48,766 bases of DNA from contig SKJB01000018.1 in assembly GCA_007116145.1 (NCBI GenBank), positions 1-48,766 of the forward strand. The letters are read 5' to 3'. A program made the translations under genes and the position numbers. Origin of the DNA: Limnochordia bacterium. Lineage in GTDB: Bacteria > Bacillota > Limnochordia > Darwinibacteriales > DTU012. This document shows, in pieces, positions 25,485-36,511 of this stretch; positions within the stretch are counted from its first letter, which is position 1; each line of letters begins with the position of its first letter. The notes under the pieces were generated by a model. That model made no database searches, was not told the DNA's origin, and was given only the letters and a program-made list of their open reading frames with translations.

Positions 25485-26498
25485 AAATGTTGAGCGCGAT
25501 GTGAGAATAGCACCATCTCTTAATTTATCCAACATTTTTAGTACTTCACCCGTTCCCCTGGCTACGCAGGTTAAAGGATCTTCTGCTATATGTACAGGAA
25601 CATGGGTTTTTTCTAGAATGAGATCAGCTAACCCATCGAGTAATGCTCCGCCACCTGTAAGTATCATTCCTTGGTTTACTATGTCTGCGGCAAGTTCGGG
25701 AGGGGTTACCTCTAAAACAGATATAATCACATCAATAATATTATGGATAGGTTCCTCTAACGATTGATAAACACTGTGCGAACTTAATTCCACAGTACAA
25801 GGAAGACCAGTTACCAGATCACGTCCACGAATGTTCATCTTGCGTTCTTCTCTCGGATACGCAGTACCAATTTCAATCTTTATTTGCTCAGCCGTTCGTT
25901 CACCAATAGCAATATTATAGACCCGTTTAACATGGCGACCAATTGCCTCTTCTAAATGAGAGCCCCCAATTCGTAATGATTGGCTGACAACCTCTCCGCC
26001 TAAAGAAATCACCGCAATATCTGTGGTTCCACCACCAATATCCACAATCATATTGCCGCTAGGAGCAGAAATATCTATTCCACAACCGATGGCTGCAGCC
26101 ATGGGCTCTGATATGATATAAACATCCTTAGCAGCTGCTTGGGTTGTCGCTTCTAAAACAGCCCTCTTTTCTACGCCGGTAACACCAGAGGGTACACACA
26201 CCACGACTCGCGGTTTAAACAGACGACGGTGCCCAACAGCCTTTGCAATAAAAAACTCTAGAATTTGTCGAGTTACTTCATAGTCAGCAATAACACCTTC
26301 GCTTAAAGGCCGAATTGCCTTTATGTTTCCAGGTGTCCGTCCAATCATCTGTCGAGCCTCTTCTCCTATCGCACAAATCTTGTTTGTGTCTAGGTTCATA
26401 GCTACGACTGAAGGTTCTTGAATCACAACACCTTTGCCCTTAACAAAAACTAAGATGTTAGCCGTTCCTAAATCAATACCAATATCTACTCCAAACAT
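25476..26498 (-). CDS. mbl: Rod-shape actin homologue, Mbl/MreB family
   Basis: 340 residues with the actin-fold motifs: IGIDLGTANILVFV (phosphate 1), PSVVAMN, VDIGGGTTDIAVISLGG (phosphate 2) and LTGGGALLDGLADL (adenosine). MreB-type filaments guide lateral wall synthesis beneath the membrane. I set the start at the ATG at 26498 (MFGVDIG), with AGAAAGGGG upstream; an in-frame GTG 21 nt before it lies in the ribosome-binding region. Its place after spoIIID and before flgF matches mbl in B. subtilis. Confidence 0.95.
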   Translation of the reverse strand: MFGVDIGIDLGTANILVFVKGKGVVIQEPSVVAMNLDTNKICAIGEEARQMIGRTPGNIKAIRPLSEGVIADYEVTRQILEFFIAKAVGHRRLFKPRVVVCVPSGVTGVEKRAVLEATTQAAAKDVYIISEPMAAAIGCGIDISAPSGNMIVDIGGGTTDIAVISLGGEVVSQSLRIGGSHLEEAIGRHVKRVYNIAIGERTAEQIKIEIGTAYPREERKMNIRGRDLVTGLPCTVELSSHSVYQSLEEPIHNIIDVIISVLEVTPPELAADIVNQGMILTGGGALLDGLADLILEKTHVPVHIAEDPLTCVARGTGEVLKMLDKLRDGAILTSRSTFKA

Positions 26499-26527
26499 CG
26501 GGAAATGCCCCTTTCTCACATATATCC

Positions 26528-26556
26528 ATTATGCTATTCGACATTATGAGAGGCAA
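26528..26556 (-). promoter_or_regulatory. Candidate sigma-A promoter of mbl
   Basis: On the minus strand TTGCCT (26551-26556) and CATAAT (26528-26533) are separated by 17 bp, in the gap between spoIIID and mbl. Confidence 0.5.
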
Positions 26557-26579
26557 TTCCTTTAAAAATCCTACTAACC

Positions 26580-26840
26580 TTAAGATACTTTGCGAGTTCG
26601 ACTATATTTTTTCTTTGTAGCTTCCCCACCACGGATATGCCGTTCAGCCTTATTAAGCTCTAGTACTTCCTTTACCTGACTGGCTAAATCTTCATTAACT
26701 CGTGGTAGGCGTTCGGTAACATCCTTGTGGACGGTACTCTTACTTACACCGAATACAATAGCCGCTTGCCTTACTGTAGCGTTGGTCTTTACTATATATA
26801 AACTTACATCCACCACTCGTTTGCGGATATAGTCCCTCAT
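26580..26840 (-). CDS. spoIIID: Sporulation transcription factor SpoIIID
   Basis: 86 residues with MRDYIRKRVVDVSLYIV, a helix-turn-helix AAIVFGVSKSTVHKDVTERLP, and IRGGEATKKKY near the end, all hallmark SpoIIID segments. SpoIIID is the mother-cell regulator acting after sigma-E. Start is the second of two adjacent ATGs (26840; the first is at 26843), with AGGGGGAG upstream. It follows the SpoIIQ-like gene and precedes mbl, as in Bacillus. A sigma-E-like promoter lies in front. Confidence 0.96.
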   Translation of the reverse strand: MRDYIRKRVVDVSLYIVKTNATVRQAAIVFGVSKSTVHKDVTERLPRVNEDLASQVKEVLELNKAERHIRGGEATKKKYSRTRKVS

Positions 26841-26868
26841 CATCGCTCCCCCTAGCACTTTTTGTACA

Positions 26869-26896
26869 TTTATATGCTAGGATCAAGCTAATATGC
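26869..26896 (-). promoter_or_regulatory. Sigma-E-type promoter of spoIIID
   Basis: On the minus strand GCATATT (26890-26896) matches the sigma-E -35 pattern KMATATT. After 13 bp CATATAAA (26869-26876) is close to the -10 pattern CATACANT. Confidence 0.6.
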
Positions 26897-26915
26897 TACT
26901 AGAGCCAATATTCCC

Positions 26916-27737
26916 CTAACGCATATACAGCGTTGGATCTAGGGGTGCTCCTTGATATTGAAGCGCAAAAAATATCGACCCATGATCATTCACCATTCCG
27001 ATCACATGATTCTGCTTAATCATCTCTCCCACCTGGACTGTTAGCCCATGTAGTCCATTATAAACACTCTGCCAACCACTGCCATGCTCTACAATTAGTT
27101 CCATGCCCCCTCCCCCAGGACGAATTTTTTCGATGCGTCCAGGTAAAACTGTGCGTACCCCTTCGTTAACCACACTACTAAGCTCAAGTCCACTATGAAA
27201 ACGCCAATCTTGATAGACTGGATGACGATACCACCCGTAATTTATGGAAATTTCACCCTTTACAGGCCAGAGAATATGATCAAAAGTAATACTTAAAGCT
27301 TCTTGTACCGGTTCTCGGTCCACACCAGGCCTTAGCGTTTGGGGATCAGGGAGCTCTTCTGCTGGTGGTGGTGTAACCTGTTTCCGATCAGGAATTTGCG
27401 TTTCCCGCACAGCTGGCGGTTGCACCACTACTGGTAGAGTAGACCGCTCTACCACCCAATAGTATTCTGATTCCAATAACGATTGCAATTGTTTACGTAC
27501 TAATTCATCAAAGTTATCTGGAACCGTCACAACAGGTTGCGGCAACACAGCCCTTGCTGGTAAGAAATAGCTTGTTCCAATCCAAGCACCGGCAACTATA
27601 ACCACAACGACAATAACTAATAAGCGCAATCCTTGGTCAAGTAGATTTCCACTTTGAAAACGAAATGCCTGGGAAAACCAATCCTTAAGATGTATTTTTC
27701 TTATGCTTAGTTTTCGAAACCAATTTTTTATTTGCAT
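26916..27737 (-). CDS. spoIIQ: SpoIIQ-like membrane protein with degenerate LytM/M23 domain
   Basis: About 273 residues: a short cytoplasmic part, one membrane segment (LLVIVVVVIVAGAWIGTSYFL, around residues 40-60), a Pro-rich linker, and an M23/LytM domain from about 170. The first metal motif reads FHSGLEL (Asp replaced by Glu). The YxH position reads VYNGL, and the usual HLHFE motif is SIFFAL, so several zinc and catalytic residues are missing. That is expected for a structural SpoIIQ, the forespore half of the SpoIIQ-SpoIIIAH channel. Start ATG at 27737 with AGGTGGTGAT upstream. Position before spoIIID matches Bacillus. SpoIIIAH is not in the window. Confidence 0.78.
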   Translation of the reverse strand: MQIKNWFRKLSIRKIHLKDWFSQAFRFQSGNLLDQGLRLLVIVVVVIVAGAWIGTSYFLPARAVLPQPVVTVPDNFDELVRKQLQSLLESEYYWVVERSTLPVVVQPPAVRETQIPDRKQVTPPPAEELPDPQTLRPGVDREPVQEALSITFDHILWPVKGEISINYGWYRHPVYQDWRFHSGLELSSVVNEGVRTVLPGRIEKIRPGGGGMELIVEHGSGWQSVYNGLHGLTVQVGEMIKQNHVIGMVNDHGSIFFALQYQGAPLDPTLYMR

Positions 27738-27756
27738 ACTATCACCACCTAAAGGG

Positions 27757-27785
27757 TAGTATGCACAAAAATTTCCAGTATATAC
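27757..27785 (-). promoter_or_regulatory. Forespore sigma-F/sigma-G-type promoter of the SpoIIQ-like gene
   Basis: On the minus strand GTATA (27781-27785), 17 bp, then CATACTA (27757-27763) fits the sigma-G pattern closely. Read as GTATA-N14-GTGCATACT it also fits sigma-F with one mismatch. The start codon is about 20 nt further on. Confidence 0.6.
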
Positions 27786-27876
27786 AAAAATGATTAATAG
27801 ATTTCCGTCGCTCGCCGCTTGTTGAAACATCCTGCTTCAACCAATATAAAGACTCGCTATGGTAATCTATTAATCA
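27786..27876 (-). terminator. Large hairpin terminator after atpC
   Basis: A perfect 13-bp stem (27791-27803 with 27864-27876) encloses 60 nt containing a smaller hairpin (27821-27826 with 27836-27841). On the minus strand the big stem is followed by TTTTTG. Its loop is long for a simple terminator, so it may be a structured 3' element. Confidence 0.6.
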
Positions 27877-27881
27877 CTTCA

Positions 27882-28286
27882 TTACTCGTTGTCTGTGGCA
27901 TTGATGCGATTTATTGCTTTTTCTAAGGCGATCTGAACACGAGCAAAATCCCAGTCGGCTTGGGCTTCATCTAGACGCTGTTGCGCTCGTTCCTTCGCTT
28001 CTTTAGCGCGTAATACATCGATCTCTTCCGCTAATTCGGCGCTGGATGCTAAAATCGTTAACGTATTATCAGCCATTTCCGCAAAACCACCACTAATAGC
28101 TGCTTTACGCTTTTTCCCCGTTTTCGGACCAAACTCAACCAAACCGATTTTGAGTGCTGTTAAGAGGGGGGCATGGTTGGCCCATATGCCTAATCGCCCG
28201 CTAGTGGTTGGCAAAAGCACAGACTCTACCTCTACTTCAACCACCTGTCGTTCGGCCGTTACAATCTCCAACCGATAACTACTCAT
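27882..28286 (-). CDS. atpC: ATP synthase epsilon subunit
   Basis: 134 residues: the N-terminal beta-sandwich (LEIVTAERQVVEVEVESVLLPTTSGRLGIWANHAPL as several strands) and the C-terminal two-helix domain (LRAKEAKERAQQRLDEAQ). Epsilon couples the F1 rotor to the c-ring and can inhibit ATP hydrolysis. The start is 2 nt after the atpD stop, with a ribosome-binding site inside the end of atpD. Last gene of the cluster. Confidence 0.95.
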   Translation of the reverse strand: MSSYRLEIVTAERQVVEVEVESVLLPTTSGRLGIWANHAPLLTALKIGLVEFGPKTGKKRKAAISGGFAEMADNTLTILASSAELAEEIDVLRAKEAKERAQQRLDEAQADWDFARVQIALEKAINRINATDNE

Positions 28287-28288
28287 GA

Positions 28289-30611
<2,323 letters not shown>

Positions 30612-30623
30612 CAAAAATCCCCC

Positions 30624-32132
30624 TTACGCAATGAAATTCTGCTTGAATTGAGTAATTGCTAGTTTAAGCTGCTCAATAACTGCATCTGTCAGCGTTTTCT
30701 CTTGAGTTATCGTAGCTAAAATCTCTGGTTGTTCCGTTTTGAGATAAGTAATAAACTCTTGCTCAAAGCGATGCAACTGACTTATATCAATAGAATCTAG
30801 GTATCCATTGGTCACTACATATAAAGCAACGACTTGCTCGCTAGCACTCATCGGAGCAAACTGACCTTGTTTTAACACTTCAACCGTCCGTTCACCTCTG
30901 GCTAATTGGGCCTGGGTAGCCTTATCTAAATCTGAACCAAATTGAGCAAACGCTGCTAATTCCCGAAATTGCGATAAATCTAAGCGCAGACGCCCAGCCA
31001 CTTGCTTCATTGCCTTAATCTGAGCAGATCCTCCAACCCGTGAAACCGAACGTCCAACACTGATTGCTGGGCGGACACCAGCATAGAACAAATCGGACTC
31101 CAAGAAGATTTGCCCATCCGTAATCGAAATCACATTCGTTGGAATATATGCCGAAATATCGCCAGCCTGTGTCTCAATAATCGGTAGAGCTGTAATCGAA
31201 CCGGCTCCTAGTTTATCACTGAGCTTTGCAGCCCGTTCTAATAAGCGGGAGTGGACATAAAACACATCGCCAGGAAACGCTTCACGACCTGGTGGTCGCC
31301 GCAAAAGCAGTGATAACTCACGGTATGCCGTCGCATGTTTCGACAAATCATCATAGACAATGAGTACATGCTTACCGTTAAACATGAATTCTTCACCCAT
31401 GGCAACTCCTGCATAGGGTGCAATAAACAACAATGGTGCTGGATCACTCGCTGTTGCTGATACCACAATGGAGTAGTCCATCGCTCCATGTTTCTTCAAT
31501 GTCTCGACAATACCAGCAATCGTCGATGCCTTTTGCCCAATCGCGACATAGATACAAATAACATCCTGCCCCTTTTGGTTCAAGATCGCATCAATAGCAA
31601 TCGCCGTTTTTCCCGTTTGGCGGTCACCAATAATTAACTCCCGCTGACCGCGACCAATTGGGACCATGGAGTCAATCGCCTTCAAACCAGTTTGTAACGG
31701 TTCGTGAACGGCCTTTCGTTCAATAACCCCAGGAGCTTTACTCTCAATCGGTCGATATGTATCCGAATTAATGGGACCTTTACCATCGACAGGCTGGCCT
31801 AAGGGATTAACCACGCGCCCAATCAACTGATCACCCACCGGAACCTGCACAATACGTCCTGTCCTTTTTACCGGATCGCCCTCTTTGATATGGGAATAGG
31901 GTCCAAGAATAACACATCCGATATTATCCTGTTCTAAATTCAGTACCATACCTAATACTTCGTTAGGAAACTCCAACAACTCTCCTGCCATAGCCTCTTC
32001 GAGGCCGTAAACACGCGCAATTCCATCACCAACCATTAAAACTGAACCGATGTTTTCTACCTCTATCTCAGCTTCAAATTGTTCGATTTGTCGCTTTAAT
32101 ATAGCTGTAATCTCATCCGGTCTAATCGCCAT
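30624..32132 (-). CDS. atpA: ATP synthase alpha subunit
   Basis: 502 residues: [19 protein letters not shown], Walker [17 protein letters not shown], and the segment [20 protein letters not shown], all typical. It forms the non-catalytic sites of the F1 hexamer. The start ATG at 32132 lies inside the last codons of wecB (11-nt overlap), with GAGGTGAAG upstream. In most Firmicutes atpI, atpB, atpE, atpF and atpH come before atpA; none is here. The protein itself looks intact, including the N-terminus that normally contacts the delta subunit. Confidence 0.97.
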   Translation of the reverse strand: MAIRPDEITAILKRQIEQFEAEIEVENIGSVLMVGDGIARVYGLEEAMAGELLEFPNEVLGMVLNLEQDNIGCVILGPYSHIKEGDPVKRTGRIVQVPVGDQLIGRVVNPLGQPVDGKGPINSDTYRPIESKAPGVIERKAVHEPLQTGLKAIDSMVPIGRGQRELIIGDRQTGKTAIAIDAILNQKGQDVICIYVAIGQKASTIAGIVETLKKHGAMDYSIVVSATASDPAPLLFIAPYAGVAMGEEFMFNGKHVLIVYDDLSKHATAYRELSLLLRRPPGREAFPGDVFYVHSRLLERAAKLSDKLGAGSITALPIIETQAGDISAYIPTNVISITDGQIFLESDLFYAGVRPAISVGRSVSRVGGSAQIKAMKQVAGRLRLDLSQFRELAAFAQFGSDLDKATQAQLARGERTVEVLKQGQFAPMSASEQVVALYVVTNGYLDSIDISQLHRFEQEFITYLKTEQPEILATITQEKTLTDAVIEQLKLAITQFKQNFIA

Positions 32133-33252
32133 CTTCTTCACCTCGCTGCATAATTTGCTCCACTAATATTTTTTGGATACGAGAAGCTGCCATACCATCT
32201 CCGTATGGATTCAGGGCTGAAGCCATCTTATGATAAAGTTCCTTATCCAATAATAAGTTCGTTATCTCTCTCACAATCTCCTTTTTCCTTGTACCAATTA
32301 GCTTAAGACCACCTGTTTGGATCCCTTCAGGTCGTTCTGTGCTATTGCGTAGCACTAATACCGGTTTATTGAGTGCGATCCCTTCTTCTTGCAACCCCCC
32401 CGAATCAGTGACAAGCATCGTACAATGATTCAAGATATTAGCAAATTCTAGGTAACCTGGTGCATCAATTAGGTGGATATTCGGCTGATCACCCAACTTA
32501 GCGCGTACAACTGATTGAATCTGAGGGTTCCTATGCATCGCAAAAGCTATCTCCACAGCAGAAGATGTGGCTACTTCCATCAGTGCATCACAGATATCTC
32601 TAAGTGGTTTGCCCCAGTTCTCTCGTCGATGTGCTGTCACCAGAAGTAACGGTCGTTGCCCACAAGTGATTCCAGGGGGGAGGGTCTGAAACTGATACTC
32701 CGGTTTCACTACCGATAGTAAAGCATCAATCACAGTGTTACCTGTGACAAAAATCCTAGTGGGGTCAATGCCTTCGTTCGTCAAATTCTTGGCTGCCTGC
32801 TCAGTAGGGGCAAAATACAAACTCGCTAATACATCGGTTAGTCTTCGGTTCGCTTCTTCCGGAAAGGGATCGAATAGAGAGTTAGTCCGTAAACCTGCTT
32901 CCACATGAGCCACAGGTATGCCTTTGTAAAAGGCCGCTAATGCCACAGCAAAAGCAGTGGAGGTATCTCCGTGGACTAAAACCCAGTCCGGCCGCCACTG
33001 TGTTAGTATGGGTTCAACTCCCAACAAGACGCGGGTGGTGATTTGACTCAAAGATTGTCCTGCTGTCATGATATCTAGGTCATAGTCCGGGCAAATATCA
33101 AATAGTTCCAAGACCTGGTGGAGCATTTCTCGATGCTGTCCGGTAACAATCACCTTCGTTTGCCATATCTTGCTGCTCTTTAATGCTTTGACCACAGGTG
33201 CCATTTTAACGGCTTCGGGTCTTGTTCCGAATACAATTGCGATTTTAGCCAT
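32122..33252 (-). CDS. wecB: UDP-N-acetylglucosamine 2-epimerase (non-hydrolysing)
   Basis: 376 residues of the WecB/MnaA family: [45 protein letters not shown] and TDSGGLQEE. It converts UDP-GlcNAc to UDP-ManNAc for surface polysaccharides (teichoic-acid linkage units, enterobacterial-type antigens). The ATG immediately follows the wecA stop (TAGATG) and the 3' end overlaps atpA. B. subtilis mnaA is in a different context; wecB next to the atp operon is common in clostridia-like genomes. Confidence 0.95.
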   Translation of the reverse strand: MAKIAIVFGTRPEAVKMAPVVKALKSSKIWQTKVIVTGQHREMLHQVLELFDICPDYDLDIMTAGQSLSQITTRVLLGVEPILTQWRPDWVLVHGDTSTAFAVALAAFYKGIPVAHVEAGLRTNSLFDPFPEEANRRLTDVLASLYFAPTEQAAKNLTNEGIDPTRIFVTGNTVIDALLSVVKPEYQFQTLPPGITCGQRPLLLVTAHRRENWGKPLRDICDALMEVATSSAVEIAFAMHRNPQIQSVVRAKLGDQPNIHLIDAPGYLEFANILNHCTMLVTDSGGLQEEGIALNKPVLVLRNSTERPEGIQTGGLKLIGTRKKEIVREITNLLLDKELYHKMASALNPYGDGMAASRIQKILVEQIMQRGEEDGD

Positions 33253-34239
33253 CTACAATACCCTCCGGTGCGAGCGCATAACCAAAGGACCTACCAAGCC
33301 AATCTTACTAGCTCCCCACATAAACACAGAACCAACAATTAATAGTATTATTGGTTGATGGCCGTTAAAGCGGGCTAAAAACAACGCTGTACCTGCACTC
33401 GCAAAACACAACATATACGCACACAAAGCCACCTGCCATTGGTTTAAACCTAAATCTAGTAGGCGATGATGGAAATGTTGCTTGTCCGCTTGATAAAAAG
33501 GAACACCTTGTTGCCAGCGACGAATAATCGCACAGCAAGTATCCATCACAGGTAACGCTAATATCATCACAGGAACCGATAAGTTAATGCGTGATACCCC
33601 TTGGAGCAAACCCTCAGCGGTAAGGGCAGCAAACAGAAATCCTAATAGCATGGCTCCAGTATCACCAAGGAAAATCTTAGCGGGGTTAAAGTTAAAGGGT
33701 AGAAACCCCAAACTCGTACCGACTAAAATTAAAACCAGCCCAGAAATTGAGCTTAATCCTAAATCATAGGCTAAACTAAAGAGCGCAAACGCCGCAATAA
33801 CAATCACACCCGTGGCTAGTCCATCTAGCCCATCAATAAAATTAATGACATTAATAACACTCAACATCCAAATTGCAATAATAATTCCACTTACACTTGG
33901 CTGTAGCCACAAAAAAATTCCAACAGCCATTACTTGCCCGATAAACTTAAACCCTGCGTTTAAACCTCGATAATCGTCAATCAACCCAACTAATGCTATC
34001 ACAATACCACCAGTTGCATATGGTAATAATCCTGGGTAATGCATAAGTTTAGCTGCTGTAAAAAAAGCTAGGAAAATGGCTAAGCCACCACCAGTAGGAA
34101 CGGGAACTACATTAATCCTCCTCTCATTCGGTTGATCGACTAAGCCAATTTTCTCGGCTATGGCACGTACTATCGGTGTGAATAATAGTGTTAAACCAAA
34201 ACCTATAAGCATGGGAATAACAACGCTTAACTGATTCAC
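33253..34239 (-). CDS. wecA: Undecaprenyl-phosphate GlcNAc-1-phosphate transferase, WecA/TagO/MraY family
   Basis: About 328 residues with some ten membrane segments. Conserved cytoplasmic motifs are present: DQPNERRINVVPVPTGGG, GLIDDYRG, NFIDGLDGLATG, FLGDTGAMLLGF and DKQHFHHRLLDLG. The enzyme attaches GlcNAc-1-P to the lipid carrier, starting O-antigen or wall-polymer synthesis. I prefer the GTG at 34239, since it gives the usual short N-terminus before the first membrane helix; an ATG at 34260 overlaps the comEB stop. It is followed directly by wecB, which fits one pathway. Confidence 0.92.
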   Translation of the reverse strand: MNQLSVVIPMLIGFGLTLLFTPIVRAIAEKIGLVDQPNERRINVVPVPTGGGLAIFLAFFTAAKLMHYPGLLPYATGGIVIALVGLIDDYRGLNAGFKFIGQVMAVGIFLWLQPSVSGIIIAIWMLSVINVINFIDGLDGLATGVIVIAAFALFSLAYDLGLSSISGLVLILVGTSLGFLPFNFNPAKIFLGDTGAMLLGFLFAALTAEGLLQGVSRINLSVPVMILALPVMDTCCAIIRRWQQGVPFYQADKQHFHHRLLDLGLNQWQVALCAYMLCFASAGTALFLARFNGHQPIILLIVGSVFMWGASKIGLVGPLVMRSHRRVL

Positions 34240-34252
34240 TACAATCCAACCC

Positions 34253-34702
34253 CTAACCATCCCAGCGGATTAAAGATATATTTGCCTCAAGTAATAACTC
34301 TTTCGCCAACGTATCTGGATAATCCCCCTGAAACAACACTTTTCGCACTCCAGCATTGATAATAAGCTTGGCACACAACGTACACGGCTGGTGCGTACAA
34401 AATAGGGATGTACCTTCTGTATTAATGCCGTGTAGTGCGGCTTGAATAATTGCATTTTGCTCCGCATGTACCCCTCGGCAAATCTCGTGTCGTTCACCAG
34501 ATGGAATCCCAAGCTCTGTTCGAAGGCAACCCTGATCACCGCAATGGCCGATCCCTTTCGGCGCTCCATTATAGCCTGTAGAAATAATCTGTTTATCGCG
34601 AATTAACACTGCACCAATCTGACGGCGCACACAAGTAGAACGACTGCTGACTAATTCTGCTATATCCATAAAATATTGTTCCCATGACGGGCGCACTACC
34701 AT
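34253..34702 (-). CDS. comEB: Deoxycytidylate (dCMP) deaminase family, ComEB-like
   Basis: 149 residues with the zinc-site motifs HAEQNAI and PCTLCAKLI, and the STGYNGAP loop. It converts dCMP to dUMP for dTTP synthesis. ATG start with GAGGTGG upstream. The 3' end overlaps the longest possible wecA frame by 8 nt. It lies downstream of upp, separated from it by a 24-bp hairpin. Confidence 0.93.
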   Translation of the reverse strand: MVVRPSWEQYFMDIAELVSSRSTCVRRQIGAVLIRDKQIISTGYNGAPKGIGHCGDQGCLRTELGIPSGERHEICRGVHAEQNAIIQAALHGINTEGTSLFCTHQPCTLCAKLIINAGVRKVLFQGDYPDTLAKELLLEANISLIRWDG

Positions 34703-34812
34703 ATAACCACCTCAAGTTCCAATTTCATGCTTTGTCTACACTATTCGCCACAAAACCCAAAAATCCTAGGAAAAAAATCGGTATTTGCGTCTTTTTTGTT
34801 GTAGGACATATC

Positions 34813-34873
34813 ATAATGCTAAAGCGATAGCTACTCACACAAGAATTAGGAGTAGCTATCGCTTTAGCATTAT
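34813..34873. repeat. Perfect 24-bp inverted repeat (hairpin) between upp and comEB
   Basis: Arms 34813-34836 and 34850-34873 are perfect complements around a 13-nt loop. No U-tract follows immediately on either strand, so it is not a standard terminator; on the minus strand a T-run appears about 35 nt beyond. It may be a transcript-stabilising hairpin, a processed site, or a small palindromic repeat element. Confidence 0.9.
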
Positions 34874-34881
34874 TCATGCAC

Positions 34882-35538
<657 letters not shown>

Positions 35539-35543
35539 CTAGT

Positions 35544-35978
35544 CTAATCCGAGTTCTCTAGTTTATTGATCCGAGTTAAGTGTCGACCACCTTTAAATGC
35601 TTCATCTAACCATGCATCCACGATACATAGAGCTAACCCAGATCCGATCACTCGTGCTCCCATGCACAAAACGTTACTATCATTATGATTTCTAGTTGCT
35701 CGTGCAGAATACACATCGTGGCATAGCGCAGCTCGAATACCCTTAATCTTATTTGCAGCAATAGACATGCCAATACCGGTTCCACAAATCAGTATGCCAC
35801 GCTCTACTTCTCCTGTGCTCACTTTCTCACAAACAGCCTGGGCAATGTCAGGATAATCACAGGAATCTTCAGTATACGTCCCCAAATCCTGTGCGTTGAG
35901 CCCCTGATCGAATAAATACTGATAGATCACCTGCTTTAGAGGAAGGGCTGCATGATCACACCCAATAGCTAATCTCAC
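35544..35978 (-). CDS. rpiB: Ribose-5-phosphate isomerase B
   Basis: 144 residues with GCDHAALPLKQ, ILICGTGIGMSIAANKI and RNHNDSNVLCMGARVIG. It interconverts ribose-5-P and ribulose-5-P in the pentose phosphate pathway. GTG start at 35978 with AGGGGG upstream. It is 14 nt downstream of ywlE and corresponds to ywlF of Bacillus. Confidence 0.96.
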   Translation of the reverse strand: MRLAIGCDHAALPLKQVIYQYLFDQGLNAQDLGTYTEDSCDYPDIAQAVCEKVSTGEVERGILICGTGIGMSIAANKIKGIRAALCHDVYSARATRNHNDSNVLCMGARVIGSGLALCIVDAWLDEAFKGGRHLTRINKLENSD

Positions 35979-35992
35979 AAAGATACCCCCTA

Positions 35993-36496
35993 CTACAACG
36001 AACTCTTCAAAATTTCCTGCAACGCCTGCGCAATTTCTTCAGCACATTCCACATAACGCTGTAACGATTGACCATAAGGATCAGAAACATCCATAACTAC
36101 TTGTTGCTGACTAACCTGATTACTCTTCTCGCTCGCTGGTGCATTCTCCTGCTTTAACTTATACGCATATTCCTTTAATCCATAAACCTTGTCTTTCAAA
36201 CCTGGAACCAATGCAAGAATTTGCTCTTTATGGCCTTTGGTCATGGTAAGAATTAAATCATATTCATCAAGAGCATCCAGCCAAACCAAGGAAGAACGGT
36301 GCTTAGACATATCCACTCCGCGCATCTTCATCACCGCGATAGCGTGATCAGTCGCACTATCACCGACAAAAGCAGCCAACCCAGCTGAGTCGACGATCAG
36401 ATCAACCCCTTGCTTCTGGGCTGTCTGTTTCATCAGGGCTTCAGCCATGGCACTACGACAGGTATTCCCAGTACAAACAAACAGTATTTTCTGCAT
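35993..36496 (-). CDS. ywlE: Low-molecular-weight protein phosphatase, YwlE-like (likely arginine phosphatase)
   Basis: 167 residues. The P-loop VCTGNTCRS contains the threonine that in B. subtilis YwlE favours phosphoarginine; tyrosine phosphatases usually have Ile there. The general-acid loop is DPYG. An insertion of about 20 residues (around EYAYKLKQENAPASEK) before that loop makes it longer than YwlE. No McsB kinase or ClpC gene is in the window, so arginine specificity is inference from the motif and synteny. Confidence 0.88.
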   Translation of the reverse strand: MQKILFVCTGNTCRSAMAEALMKQTAQKQGVDLIVDSAGLAAFVGDSATDHAIAVMKMRGVDMSKHRSSLVWLDALDEYDLILTMTKGHKEQILALVPGLKDKVYGLKEYAYKLKQENAPASEKSNQVSQQQVVMDVSDPYGQSLQRYVECAEEIAQALQEILKSSL

Positions 36497-36511
36497 TAGT
36501 TATTACTCCCC

